Assembly: GCA_964640305.1 (NCBI GenBank)
Contig: CAZXFF010000030.1
Coordinates: forward strand, 1-23,491
Length of the DNA: 23,491 nt
Direction: 5' to 3'
DNA from: Coprenecus sp964640305
GTDB taxonomy: Bacteria > Bacteroidota > Bacteroidia > Bacteroidales > UBA932
The notes under the pieces were generated by a model. The model ran no database searches and was not told the origin of the DNA. It saw nothing but the letters and a program-made list of their open reading frames with translations. The translations under genes and the position numbers were made by a program. Numbering within the stretch: the first letter of the stretch is position 1; each line of letters begins with the position of its first letter. This document shows, one piece after another, positions 1 to 7,253 of this stretch.

Positions 1-23
1 CAAGTATATGTTTATGTCACATT

Positions 24-1616
24 ATGCCACGGAAGTTTGCAAGTGTCCCGAAAAAAATCGTGTTGATTATCACAGCTGCATTTGTTGCGGCATTGTCAAT
101 GACTTCGTGTGTCGAACTTACGGAGTCTTCATCGGTAACAGCCATCAGGGAGGCAAAGGCAGAACAGCTTAGGGCCATGGCTGATGCAGCCAGGATCTCT
201 GCAAAAGCGGATTCAATAATAGCGGCAGCGCAGGCAGAATACCTGAAAGCTCAGGCTGCATATGAAAATGCAAGGGCAGAGGCCGAGGCCTGGGAACTTG
301 AACGGCTCAAGGAGAACTATGAAAGAAATCTGGAAGCTATCATGCAGGAAGCCGAAAACAGGCTGATTGAAGCCCAGAATGAGGCTGAACGTCTCCGTAG
401 GGAAGCCAGGAATGCTTCAGACGAGAATCTGAGAAACCTGTACTACACTTATTATGATGAACTGACTAAACTTAATGATCTGAAAGCGGAATTGAACCGT
501 CAGGAACTGCTGCGTCTTCAGTATGAGGCAGAACTGATATCTGCACAGGAAGTCAAGAATGCCGAGCTCGCAATACTTCAGGCCAATCTTGACAATCTTC
601 AGGCCCAGATGGATGCATACAATGCGTATACAGGGCTGGACAAGGCAGATCTGGATGCAGAAGTACTGCGTCTTTTCACTCTTAAGGAAAATGCCTGGAG
701 CGACAGATTGGCAAAGATGCAGATGGCCAGTGAAGCGGAGGCTGCGCTGGATGGCATGTTGGAAGAAACTTACGATATAAGTAATATAGGACCGAATACG
801 ATCCGGGAAATCGTGGTGTTCGACAGCCTAAGCTACGGTTATGGGCTTACTTTGTATTTTGGAGAAATAACCTTTACTGATGAACGCTTCCAGTATGAAG
901 CATATCCTCCTGAAAGGACTGTAAGAACATGGAGTTTCCGCGAATCTGAAATTACCGCAAAGAGGGCAGAACTGATGCAGCGGGTTGAGTATATTACCAA
1001 CGGTATCGGGAAACCCTCGACCGAGACAGAACCGGCTACAGGCCTTTATATCAATCTGGAGGCAGCGGAAGCGGCTCTGAAAGCAGCAGAAGCAGCAGAC
1101 CCCCAGGATCCGGTACTGATCGAACAATGCAAGGCGGACCTTCTTAAAGCACAGGAGGATTTGGCACGTGCTAATGAAAATCTTGAAAGTTACAAAGAGT
1201 ACTTGAAGGACTTCGAAAGGCTGATCAAGGAAGTTACAGGTGAAAACCTGGACAAATACATGGCAAACCTGCAGGCTTTGAAGGATCACGAACTTATGAA
1301 GGCATACTTCAATGCGGAATACGATGCTATGCTGGCTGACAGCAAATACTGGGAGATTGATGCGCAATACAGTGCAGCAGACGATCTGGCCAATAATTAC
1401 GGAATAATTGATGTCCAGGCTCAAATCCGCAATATTGAAAGCCAGATGGCGGCAGTAAAGGAACAGATTGCACGTTGGACGGTAATAAATGAAGAGATGA
1501 TGCTTAAACAGGTGGAAGACCAGATTGCAACTCTCAATGCACAGATCGGAATACAGCAGACTGTTGTCGATCTTGCCCTTAAGGCAATAGAGGATTATCT
1601 GCAGGAGCAGAAATAA
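24..1616 (+). CDS. Coiled-coil lipoprotein of unknown function
   Basis: A 530-residue predicted lipoprotein. The N-terminus has a basic start, a hydrophobic stretch (about residues 12-25) and a lipobox SMTSC, giving lipidated Cys29. Residues about 35-220 and 345-530 are rich in Ala, Glu, Gln, Lys and Leu with heptad-like spacing, so they are probably long coiled coils. A less helical segment (about 255-310, rich in Tyr, Phe and Thr) separates them. No enzymatic motif is seen. The start at 24 is the only ATG in frame near the left edge, and it places the signal peptide correctly; the promoter would lie outside the window. The next gene follows after 24 bases and encodes a predicted outer-membrane barrel, so the pair probably acts together at the outer membrane (inference). 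I do not recognise a named family. It could be a periplasmic spacer or tether, but the function is unknown. Confidence 0.8.
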   Translation: MPRKFASVPKKIVLIITAAFVAALSMTSCVELTESSSVTAIREAKAEQLRAMADAARISAKADSIIAAAQAEYLKAQAAYENARAEAEAWELERLKENYERNLEAIMQEAENRLIEAQNEAERLRREARNASDENLRNLYYTYYDELTKLNDLKAELNRQELLRLQYEAELISAQEVKNAELAILQANLDNLQAQMDAYNAYTGLDKADLDAEVLRLFTLKENAWSDRLAKMQMASEAEAALDGMLEETYDISNIGPNTIREIVVFDSLSYGYGLTLYFGEITFTDERFQYEAYPPERTVRTWSFRESEITAKRAELMQRVEYITNGIGKPSTETEPATGLYINLEAAEAALKAAEAADPQDPVLIEQCKADLLKAQEDLARANENLESYKEYLKDFERLIKEVTGENLDKYMANLQALKDHELMKAYFNAEYDAMLADSKYWEIDAQYSAADDLANNYGIIDVQAQIRNIESQMAAVKEQIARWTVINEEMMLKQVEDQIATLNAQIGIQQTVVDLALKAIEDYLQEQK

Positions 1617-1640
1617 CAGTTACAATAAACCATAATCGAA

Positions 1641-2384
1641 ATGAAAAGAGTATTGACATTGCTGCTGTCGACCGTGATGCTGGCAGTCATGACAGTCTCA
1701 GCACAGGAAAGAGGGGCTAACCGCAATGATTTTTCCTTTGCCGTGACAGTCGGATACAATGCCAGCGTGATGCAGAGTGCAGTGCCCGGGAATCAGACTT
1801 TCTATTCCATATCCCCCGTTCCCACAAACTGGAACGGCCAGTCGCTGACAACTGGGGTGGAATTGGGCTGGTTCTTCCTTGATCTGTGGCGCATCAATCT
1901 CGGAGGCGGTTTCAGCTTTACAGACGCTCCCGGGTATGCACCGGTACCGGGGACAATAGACGGTAACACTGAACCGGGGGACGGCTCCATACCTGACTAT
2001 GATGCCGTAGTCAACAGGAATACGATGCAGTATAACGCATCACTGGGATTTGACCGTTATTTCAGGACTGATATAGAAGGTCTGCTTCCCTATGTCGGGA
2101 TAAAGGCCGGTTTTGCATACGGCAGTGACATTGCATTTAAAGATGATGAGACATGGATGGGTGCATCCGTTGCCGAGGCTTTCAATATCAGAGGGGCAGT
2201 GACATTCGGGGTAGATTACTATTTTTCAAGAGGGTTCTTTATCGGAGCATCGATAGATCCTTTTGCCTATACCTATAACTTTACTGTAATCAAACCGCAG
2301 GAAGGCCTTTCCGGTCTTGCTGCAGACAGTCATAACTACAGCGCCTTTGCCGCACCTACGGTTAAAATAGGTTTTGTTTTCTAG
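1641..2384 (+). CDS. Predicted outer-membrane beta-barrel protein
   Basis: A 247-residue exported protein. Residues 1-21 form a signal peptide ending VSAQ. The mature part alternates short aromatic- and glycine-rich strands (FSFAVTVGYN, GVELGWFFLDLWRINLGGGF, LPYVGIKAGFAYG, AVTFGVDYYFSRGFFIGASI) and ends in a strand with terminal Phe (VKIGFVF). This is the pattern of small outer-membrane beta-barrels of the OmpA/OmpW-like size class. It lies 24 bases after the coiled-coil lipoprotein and is followed by a strong terminator, so it is the last gene of that unit. The specific role (pore, adhesin anchor or structural protein) cannot be read from the sequence. The barrel call rests on pattern only, but the signal peptide and C-terminal Phe make it likely. 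Confidence 0.78.
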   Translation: MKRVLTLLLSTVMLAVMTVSAQERGANRNDFSFAVTVGYNASVMQSAVPGNQTFYSISPVPTNWNGQSLTTGVELGWFFLDLWRINLGGGFSFTDAPGYAPVPGTIDGNTEPGDGSIPDYDAVVNRNTMQYNASLGFDRYFRTDIEGLLPYVGIKAGFAYGSDIAFKDDETWMGASVAEAFNIRGAVTFGVDYYFSRGFFIGASIDPFAYTYNFTVIKPQEGLSGLAADSHNYSAFAAPTVKIGFVF

Positions 2385-2410
2385 AAAAGTACGCAAGTAC
2401 CGGAACTTGA

Positions 2411-2438
2411 AGCCGGACCGGATTGGTCCGGCTTTTTA
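2411..2438 (+). terminator. Rho-independent terminator after the lipoprotein/barrel pair
   Basis: AGCCGGACC (2411-2419) pairs perfectly with GGTCCGGCT (2425-2433) around a 5-base loop and is followed by TTTTATTT. It lies 26 bases after the barrel gene's stop and 12 bases before the stop of the opposing metallopeptidase gene. The T-run favours the + strand, but the same hairpin could also end the leftward transcript. Confidence 0.85.
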
Positions 2439-2450
2439 TTTCAGGCGCGG

Positions 2451-3044
2451 TTATTCCAGCAGCCAGCTGCGCAGTTCTTTACGGAGTTCCTTTTCCCGTC
2501 CTTGGCAGAGCCGGTCGAGAAGGGTATGGAATTCCTTTCCGTGGTCAGGATGCCTGAGGTGGCATAGTTCGTGGAGAATCACGTATTCCTGCAGATGCTG
2601 TGGCAGCATGACCAGTCTCATGTTCAGGTTGATGTTCCCTTTTGAAGAGCAGGACCCCCAGTTGGAACGGTTGTTCTTGAATGATATGCGGTTGTAGCTG
2701 AATCCGTATTTACAGGCAGCTGCCTCCAGAAACGGAAGGAGAATCCTCTCCGCATCTTCCTTCATCCTTTTCTTTTCTTCCGGTGTTGCAGGAGCCGGGA
2801 CTTTCTGTTGCCCGGATAGCGTTTGCCTTGCTTCAAGTCTTTCCATTGCTCTGATGACGTCATTCTTCCGTGATAAGAAAAATGTTTCGGCGACCGGATA
2901 CGGGACTGCCGGAGGCAGGGTTACTGTTATTGCCCTGTCGCTGGAGATCCGGATTCTTATTGTCCCTGTCCCGGATTTTTTTGTATACATGACATCCCCG
3001 ATACCGGGATAACTGACCGTTTTCTTTCCGTAAATCTTTGGCAT
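2451..3044 (-). CDS. YgjP-like zinc metallopeptidase (M48/DUF45 family)
   Basis: A 197-residue cytosolic protein of the YgjP/DUF45 metal-dependent hydrolase family. The signature is HELCH at about residues 158-162, with a third ligand His168 in DHGKEF; an upstream SNWGSCSSKGNINLN segment is typical of the family. Members have a gluzincin zinc site, but physiological substrates are poorly known. An in-frame extension to an ATG at 3101 exists. I prefer the ATG at 3044 because the minus-strand -7 box TACTTTTG (3062-3069) lies just upstream of it, which would put the longer start before the transcription start. The family-like segment YPGIGDVMYTKKSG also begins soon after this start. The gene stands alone, back to back with rpsO, and ends near the shared terminator at 2411-2438. 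Confidence 0.85.
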   Translation of the reverse strand: MPKIYGKKTVSYPGIGDVMYTKKSGTGTIRIRISSDRAITVTLPPAVPYPVAETFFLSRKNDVIRAMERLEARQTLSGQQKVPAPATPEEKKRMKEDAERILLPFLEAAACKYGFSYNRISFKNNRSNWGSCSSKGNINLNMRLVMLPQHLQEYVILHELCHLRHPDHGKEFHTLLDRLCQGREKELRKELRSWLLE

Positions 3045-3061
3045 CGACAAAAAATTGATTC

Positions 3062-3069
3062 CAAAAGTA
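3062..3069 (-). promoter_or_regulatory. Putative -7 box for the YgjP-like gene
   Basis: Minus-strand TACTTTTG matches the Bacteroidota -7 consensus TAnnTTTG. It would start transcription roughly 12 bases before the ATG at 3044. No convincing -33 TTTG is seen at the usual spacing. Confidence 0.5.
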
Positions 3070-3090
3070 GTGATATTTAATTTATTTGCA

Positions 3091-3098
3091 TATCTTTG
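3091..3098 (+). promoter_or_regulatory. Putative -7 box for rpsO
   Basis: TATCTTTG matches TAnnTTTG exactly and is followed by a C-rich stretch. Transcription would begin near 3104, giving a leader of about 50 bases before the rpsO ATG. The -33 element is not clear. It diverges from the leftward -7 box at 3062-3069. Confidence 0.6.
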
Positions 3099-3102
3099 CA
3101 CT

Positions 3103-3129
3103 CCCGATTTTCGGGGATTATGTTTTTTT
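3103..3129 (+). promoter_or_regulatory. rpsO leader hairpin with downstream T-run
   Basis: CCCGA (3103-3107) and TCGGG (3111-3115) form a short stem with a TTT loop at or near the predicted 5' end of the rpsO transcript. Seven Ts follow at 3123-3129, and then a 16-base AT palindrome (3127-3142). It could stabilise the 5' end, act as a weak attenuator or take part in S15 control. The hairpin is seen; the role is inferred. Confidence 0.4.
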
Positions 3130-3155
3130 AAATTAATTTAAATTATCAACAGCTT

Positions 3156-3431
3156 ATGGCAGAGTATCTTGCAGCAGAAAAAAAGCAAGAGATTTTCGCT
3201 AAATACGGGAAGTCTAATACGGACACCGGCTCGGCAGAGAGTCAGATTGCTCTATTTTCCTACCGTATCGCTCATTTGACAGAACACCTTCGCGACAACA
3301 AGAAGGACTTCGGCACCCAGCGTGCGCTGCTCCGTCTTGTAGGTAAGAGGCGTCGTCTCCTCGACTACCTGAAGGCAAAAGATATTGAGAGATACAGGGA
3401 AATAGTCAAGGCACTGAACTTGCGTAAATAA
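3156..3431 (+). CDS. rpsO: 30S ribosomal protein S15
   Basis: A 91-residue protein with the full S15 fold: the helix around TGSAESQIALFSYRIAHLTEHL, the basic loop after it, and the GKRRRLLDYL segment near residue 65. S15 binds 16S rRNA helices 20-22 as a primary assembly protein of the small-subunit platform. The length is within two residues of the usual 89. The gene has its own -7 box and a leader of about 50 bases, and is followed by a hairpin terminator and then pnp, the same rpsO-pnp order seen in many bacteria. A sequence-specific leader structure is present, but no known S15 autoregulatory element is identified. Identification is firm. Confidence 0.98.
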   Translation: MAEYLAAEKKQEIFAKYGKSNTDTGSAESQIALFSYRIAHLTEHLRDNKKDFGTQRALLRLVGKRRRLLDYLKAKDIERYREIVKALNLRK

Positions 3432-3454
3432 GTTTCAGGCCATCAAGATGGAAT

Positions 3455-3494
3455 GGGGGTTGTCACGACAAGAACGAAGACAGCCCCTATTTTA
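3455..3494 (+). terminator. Hairpin terminator between rpsO and pnp
   Basis: GGGGTTGTC (3456-3464) pairs with GACAGCCCC (3479-3487) through one G-T wobble, extended by an outer G-T and A-T pair, with a 14-base loop. TTTTA follows. An internal hairpin TTGTC/GACAA (3460-3464 with 3467-3471) shares the left arm, so the two folds exclude each other. Confidence 0.65.
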
Positions 3495-3535
3495 TAAAGA
3501 ATGCCCGGCTTTGCATGAAAACCATTTAGTAGAAT

Positions 3536-5755
3536 ATGAATATAATTAAGAAGACCGTCACAATGGGTGACGGAACAATTGTGGAAATCGAAACCGGTAA
3601 ATTGGCCAAACAGGCTGACGGTTCGGTTGTTGTCAAGGTCGGCGGTACGATGCTGCTGGCTACAGTTACATGTGCAAAAGAGGCAAAGGACGATGTAGAT
3701 TTCATGCCTCTTTCAGTAGAGTACAAGGAAAAATATGCGGCTGCAGGCCGCTATCCCGGTGGTTTCCTGAAAAGGGAAGGCCGTGCATCGGATTCTGAGA
3801 TTCTGGTTGCCCGTCTGGTTGACAGGGCATTGCGTCCGTTGTTCCCCGATGATTTTCATGCAGAGGTTTTCGTCAATGTGATCCTTATTTCTGCAGACAA
3901 GGAGACCATGCCTGATTCCTATGCCGGATTGGCAGCTTCTGCTGCGTTGGCAGTCAGCGACATACCTTGGAACGGACCTATTTCCGAGGTAAGGGTTGCG
4001 CGTATCGGAGGGGAGTTTGTAATCAACCCTACTTTCAATGCGCTTAAGGATGCCGACATGGATCTTATGGTTGCGGCAACCGTTGACAATATCATGATGG
4101 TGGAAGGGGAGATGAATGAAGTGAGCGAAAAGGATATGCTCGATGCCATCAAGTTTGCGCATGAAGAAATCAAAAGGCAGTGTGCCGTACAGATGGAGCT
4201 CATGCAGGAAACCGGAAAGGTGGAAAAGAGGGCTTACTGCCATGAGACCAATGACGAGGACCTGCGTCAGGCTGTACGTGACTTCTGCTATGACAGGTGC
4301 TATTCCATCGCCAAATCCGGATTGGCAAAACATGAACGCGAGGATGCTTTCGAGGCACTGAAGGCCGAGTTCATCGAAACTATTCCCGAAGAGGAAAGGG
4401 AAGAAAAGGAGATGATGGTCAACAGATATTACGGTGCTGTGGAGAAAGAGGCTATGCGCCGCATGATTATAGATGAAGGCAGGCGTCTGGACGGACGTAC
4501 CACTACCCAGATACGCCCTATCTGGTGCGAAGTGGACTATCTGCCCGGTGCACACGGTTCTGCAATCTTTACCCGCGGTGAGACCCAGTCGCTTTCTACC
4601 GTTACACTCGGTACCAAGATGGATATGAAAGAGATGGATGAAGTGCTGGTGCAGGAAACACAGCAGTTTGTCCTCCACTATAATTTCCCTCCTTTCGCAA
4701 CAGGTGAGGCCAAGCCCCAGAGAGGTGTAGGACGCCGTGAAATAGGGCATGGAAACCTGGCATGGCGTGCGCTCAAGCCCGTGGTTCCCATCGGGGAAGA
4801 GAATCCATATGCAGTACGTGTAGTCTCTGATATTCTGGAGTCGAACGGTTCGTCATCAATGGCTACTGTCTGTGCAGGTACCCTTGCACTGATGGATTGC
4901 GGCGTGAAGATCAAGAAACCTGTTTCCGGAATTGCAATGGGACTGATTTCCGATGAAAAGACAGGTAAATTCGTGGTTCTTTCCGATATCCTCGGTGACG
5001 AAGACCATCTCGGGGATATGGACTTCAAGGTGACCGGTACCAAGGACGGGATTACCGCTACCCAGATGGACATCAAGGTAGACGGACTTCCTTATGAGGT
5101 ATTGGAGCAGGCTCTTGCCCAGGCCAAGGAAGGCCGTGCACATATTATGGGTGAAATGATGAAGACCATCTCCGAACCCCGTGCAGAATACAAGCCCAAT
5201 GTTCCCCGCATCGTACAGATTACCATTCCCGGTGAATTTATCGGAGCAGTTATCGGAACAGGCGGAAAGGTTATCCAGGAAATCCAGAAGACGACTGGCA
5301 CTACCATTACCATTACCGAAGAAGGTGACAAGGGTATTATCGATATATTCGGTGAAAACAAGGAATCCATGGATGCTGCTCTGGCAAGGATCAAGGCTAT
5401 CACGACAGTTCCCGAAGAAGGGGAAGTATATCATGGAAAGGTCGTGTCTATCCTTGAATTCGGTGCTTTTGTGGAAATCCTTCCGGGAAAAGAAGGTCTT
5501 CTCCATATTTCCGAGATAGACTATAAAAAGACTGAGAAAGTGGAGGATGTCCTCCATGTAGGCGACGAAGTGGATGTCAAACTGCTCGAAATCGACCAGA
5601 AGACCGGAAAGATGAGACTTTCCCGCAAGGCACTTATGCCTGCACCTGAAGGTTGGGTGGAACCTGAGCGCAAACCCCGTCCTGCAAATGGAGGGGCACG
5701 TCCCGATCGCCGGGAAGGAGGTAAGGGACCCCGTCGTGACAACCGTAAGAAATAG
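3536..5755 (+). CDS. pnp: Polyribonucleotide nucleotidyltransferase (PNPase)
   Basis: A 739-residue 3'-5' phosphorolytic exoribonuclease. The order of domains is canonical: first RNase PH core (about 10-145), the all-helical linker domain (about 150-235), second RNase PH core starting DEGRRLDGRTTT near residue 311, KH domain (about 555-615, with GxxG loop IGTGGK), and S1 domain (about 629-700, GEVYHGKVVSILEFGAFVEI). Active-site motifs are intact: NGSSSMATVCAG for phosphate binding and DEDHLGDMDFKVTGTKDG with the metal-binding Asp residues. The last 40 residues are a basic Arg/Pro/Gly tail. PNPase degrades mRNA and processes small RNAs in the cytoplasm. It lies 104 bases after rpsO beyond a terminator-like hairpin, so it may be partly independent. 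No clear TAnnTTTG box was seen in the gap. Confidence 0.98.
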   Translation: MNIIKKTVTMGDGTIVEIETGKLAKQADGSVVVKVGGTMLLATVTCAKEAKDDVDFMPLSVEYKEKYAAAGRYPGGFLKREGRASDSEILVARLVDRALRPLFPDDFHAEVFVNVILISADKETMPDSYAGLAASAALAVSDIPWNGPISEVRVARIGGEFVINPTFNALKDADMDLMVAATVDNIMMVEGEMNEVSEKDMLDAIKFAHEEIKRQCAVQMELMQETGKVEKRAYCHETNDEDLRQAVRDFCYDRCYSIAKSGLAKHEREDAFEALKAEFIETIPEEEREEKEMMVNRYYGAVEKEAMRRMIIDEGRRLDGRTTTQIRPIWCEVDYLPGAHGSAIFTRGETQSLSTVTLGTKMDMKEMDEVLVQETQQFVLHYNFPPFATGEAKPQRGVGRREIGHGNLAWRALKPVVPIGEENPYAVRVVSDILESNGSSSMATVCAGTLALMDCGVKIKKPVSGIAMGLISDEKTGKFVVLSDILGDEDHLGDMDFKVTGTKDGITATQMDIKVDGLPYEVLEQALAQAKEGRAHIMGEMMKTISEPRAEYKPNVPRIVQITIPGEFIGAVIGTGGKVIQEIQKTTGTTITITEEGDKGIIDIFGENKESMDAALARIKAITTVPEEGEVYHGKVVSILEFGAFVEILPGKEGLLHISEIDYKKTEKVEDVLHVGDEVDVKLLEIDQKTGKMRLSRKALMPAPEGWVEPERKPRPANGGARPDRREGGKGPRRDNRKK

Positions 5756-5784
5756 TCCTGCAGGATATTCCTGCGTGGACCGAC

Positions 5785-5832
5785 AATGATGAAAGCCGTC
5801 CGAATCCCGGGCGGCTTTCATCATTTATTATC
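5785..5832. terminator. Strong, probably bidirectional terminator between pnp and the radical SAM gene
   Basis: A perfect 14-bp stem (5785-5798 with 5812-5825) is extended by four more pairs, TCCG with CGGG, around a loop of five bases. The outer arm continues into TTATTATC on the + strand. It sits between converging genes: pnp ends at 5755 and the leftward operon ends at 5843, so it can serve both. Confidence 0.85.
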
Positions 5833-5842
5833 TAAGGGTATG

Positions 5843-6778
5843 TCAGATATTGCAGATCCGTCCCTGGAATGCATTGCGTTCTTCCAGCCTCTTTTCCAGA
5901 AGGCGCAGAATCTCTACATTGCGGATCAGGCCCCAAGGGGTACTGTTGACAAACCTGGGAGGGACTTCTCCTGCTATCCTTTCAATATAAAGGTCAGGGC
6001 GCAACCTTTCCAGTATGTCGATCATGAAATCAAGGTATTCTTCCAGTCCGAATGTGACGAAGTCCTCAGGATGTGCCGCAAATTCCTTTTCCATGGCAGT
6101 GCCTTTGACTATCTGCAGCTGATGGAACTTGACAGAATGCAGGGGGAGGGAATTTATTATTCCGGCTGAGGCGACCATTTCCTCCCGGCTTTCTCCCGGC
6201 AGACCGAATATGAAATGCGCTCCCTGTTTGAGCCCTCTTTCCGCAGTCATGCGGACTGCCCTTTCCGCTGTTGCGAAATCGTGGCCGCGGTTGATTCTGC
6301 GCAGGGTCTTGTCATAGCAGGATTCTATTCCGTATTCGACGATTACGATGTGTTTTTCGGCGAGGGAGGCCAGATAGTCCAGCTTCTTCTCGTCCACACA
6401 GTCCGGGCGGGTGCCTATTACTATTCCGGCTACGTCCGGATGGGAGAGGGCTTCTCCGTACAGGCTTTTCAGGCGTTCCAGCGGGGCGTAAGTATTGGAA
6501 TAGGGTTGGAAATATGCCAGAAAACGGTTCGCATTCCTGTACCTTACTCTATGGAACTTTATTCCTTCGTCTATCTGGGTATGGATGGGAATGCCAGGAG
6601 TGCTGTATCCGGGATGGAAAGCGGCATTGTCACAATAGGTACAGCCTCCTCTGGATATGCTGCCGTCCCTGTTGGGACATGTGAATCCGGCATCGATTAC
6701 CACTTTCTGGAGACGCTCCCCGTATGTTTTCCTGAAATACCCGGTGTAGGAATTGTATCTTCCGGAAGGATTGTCCAT
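5843..6778 (-). CDS. TIGR01212-family radical SAM protein (YhcC-like)
   Basis: A 311-residue radical SAM protein. The cluster cysteines are Cys34, Cys46 and Cys49 in CPNRDGSISRGGCTYC, the CX11CX2C spacing typical of the YhcC/TIGR01212 branch of the Elp3-like group rather than the common CX3CX2C. Other conserved segments are FLAYFQPYSNTYAPLE, GIVIGTRPDCV, VEYGIES and HFIFGLPGES. The family is widespread, cytosolic and uses a 4Fe-4S cluster with S-adenosylmethionine; the reaction is not established to my knowledge. It is the last gene of a leftward operon, starting 6 bases after the stop of the YhcH-like gene. The start at 6778 gives the usual N-terminus (RYNSYTGYFRKTYGER). Confidence 0.92.
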   Translation of the reverse strand: MDNPSGRYNSYTGYFRKTYGERLQKVVIDAGFTCPNRDGSISRGGCTYCDNAAFHPGYSTPGIPIHTQIDEGIKFHRVRYRNANRFLAYFQPYSNTYAPLERLKSLYGEALSHPDVAGIVIGTRPDCVDEKKLDYLASLAEKHIVIVEYGIESCYDKTLRRINRGHDFATAERAVRMTAERGLKQGAHFIFGLPGESREEMVASAGIINSLPLHSVKFHQLQIVKGTAMEKEFAAHPEDFVTFGLEEYLDFMIDILERLRPDLYIERIAGEVPPRFVNSTPWGLIRNVEILRLLEKRLEERNAFQGRICNI

Positions 6779-6784
6779 AACAGC

Positions 6785-7234
6785 CTATAGCCTGACCTTG
6801 AATATGGCTTTCCTGATGGTCCCGTTACCCATCATCGGTGCATGGGCATCCTGGGGAAAGCATATTACCATGTTCCCGTCGGAATAGCTGACAAAGGCTT
6901 CGGGCTCTTCAGTGAGCAGGGCAATGTCTTTAGCTTCATCGTATTTGGCTTCGGTACCCATGCATTTTGCCCTGTCGCGGAAACCTATCGTTTCAGTGCC
7001 TTCCAGTATTACATGTATATCAATGAATGAATCGTGGACTTCGAGAGGAGTGCATTCTTCCAGCCCCTTCCCTTCTTCGGAAACCACAGTGCACCAGATG
7101 TTGTTTTCTTCTATAATGTGTTTGCCTTCGGGAAGTCCGTAAAGGTCGTTGTCTTTGATGAAGGCATAGACCTTCCCGAAAGATTTGTGCAGATCGACGT
7201 ATCTTTCAAAACTTTTCAGTGAGTCGAGTATCAT
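6785..7234 (-). CDS. YhcH/YjgK/YiaL family protein (DUF386)
   Basis: A 149-residue cupin-like protein. It begins MILDSLKSFERYVDL, as is typical for the family, and carries the motif DIHVILEGTETIGF with likely metal-binding His and Glu, plus a late FPQDAHAPMMG with another probable ligand His. Members include E. coli YhcH (NanQ), reported to speed anomerisation of sialic acid, and EbgC, the small subunit of evolved beta-galactosidase. A role in sugar anomer handling is therefore likely, but the substrate is unknown. No sialic acid or other sugar genes lie nearby. It is the middle gene of the leftward operon, 19 bases after the Lnb/DUF4105 gene and 6 bases before the radical SAM gene. Confidence 0.9.
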   Translation of the reverse strand: MILDSLKSFERYVDLHKSFGKVYAFIKDNDLYGLPEGKHIIEENNIWCTVVSEEGKGLEECTPLEVHDSFIDIHVILEGTETIGFRDRAKCMGTEAKYDEAKDIALLTEEPEAFVSYSDGNMVICFPQDAHAPMMGNGTIRKAIFKVRL

Positions 7235-7253
7235 GATTAGGATTGTTTGTGGG

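Noticed and set aside
3045..3101. Longer start for the YgjP-like gene at 3101
   Set aside because: It would need translation from upstream of the minus-strand -7 box at 3062-3069, and the extra 19 residues do not look like the family's N-terminus.
3713..4750. Long open frame on the minus strand opposite pnp (345 codons)
   Set aside because: Same reason: a shadow of the pnp codon pattern, with no signal peptide or motif.
4856..5824. Long open frame on the minus strand opposite pnp (322 codons)
   Set aside because: It lies wholly antisense to an intact PNPase gene, has no recognisable domain and an amino acid make-up typical of antisense frames (many Cys, His and Phe).
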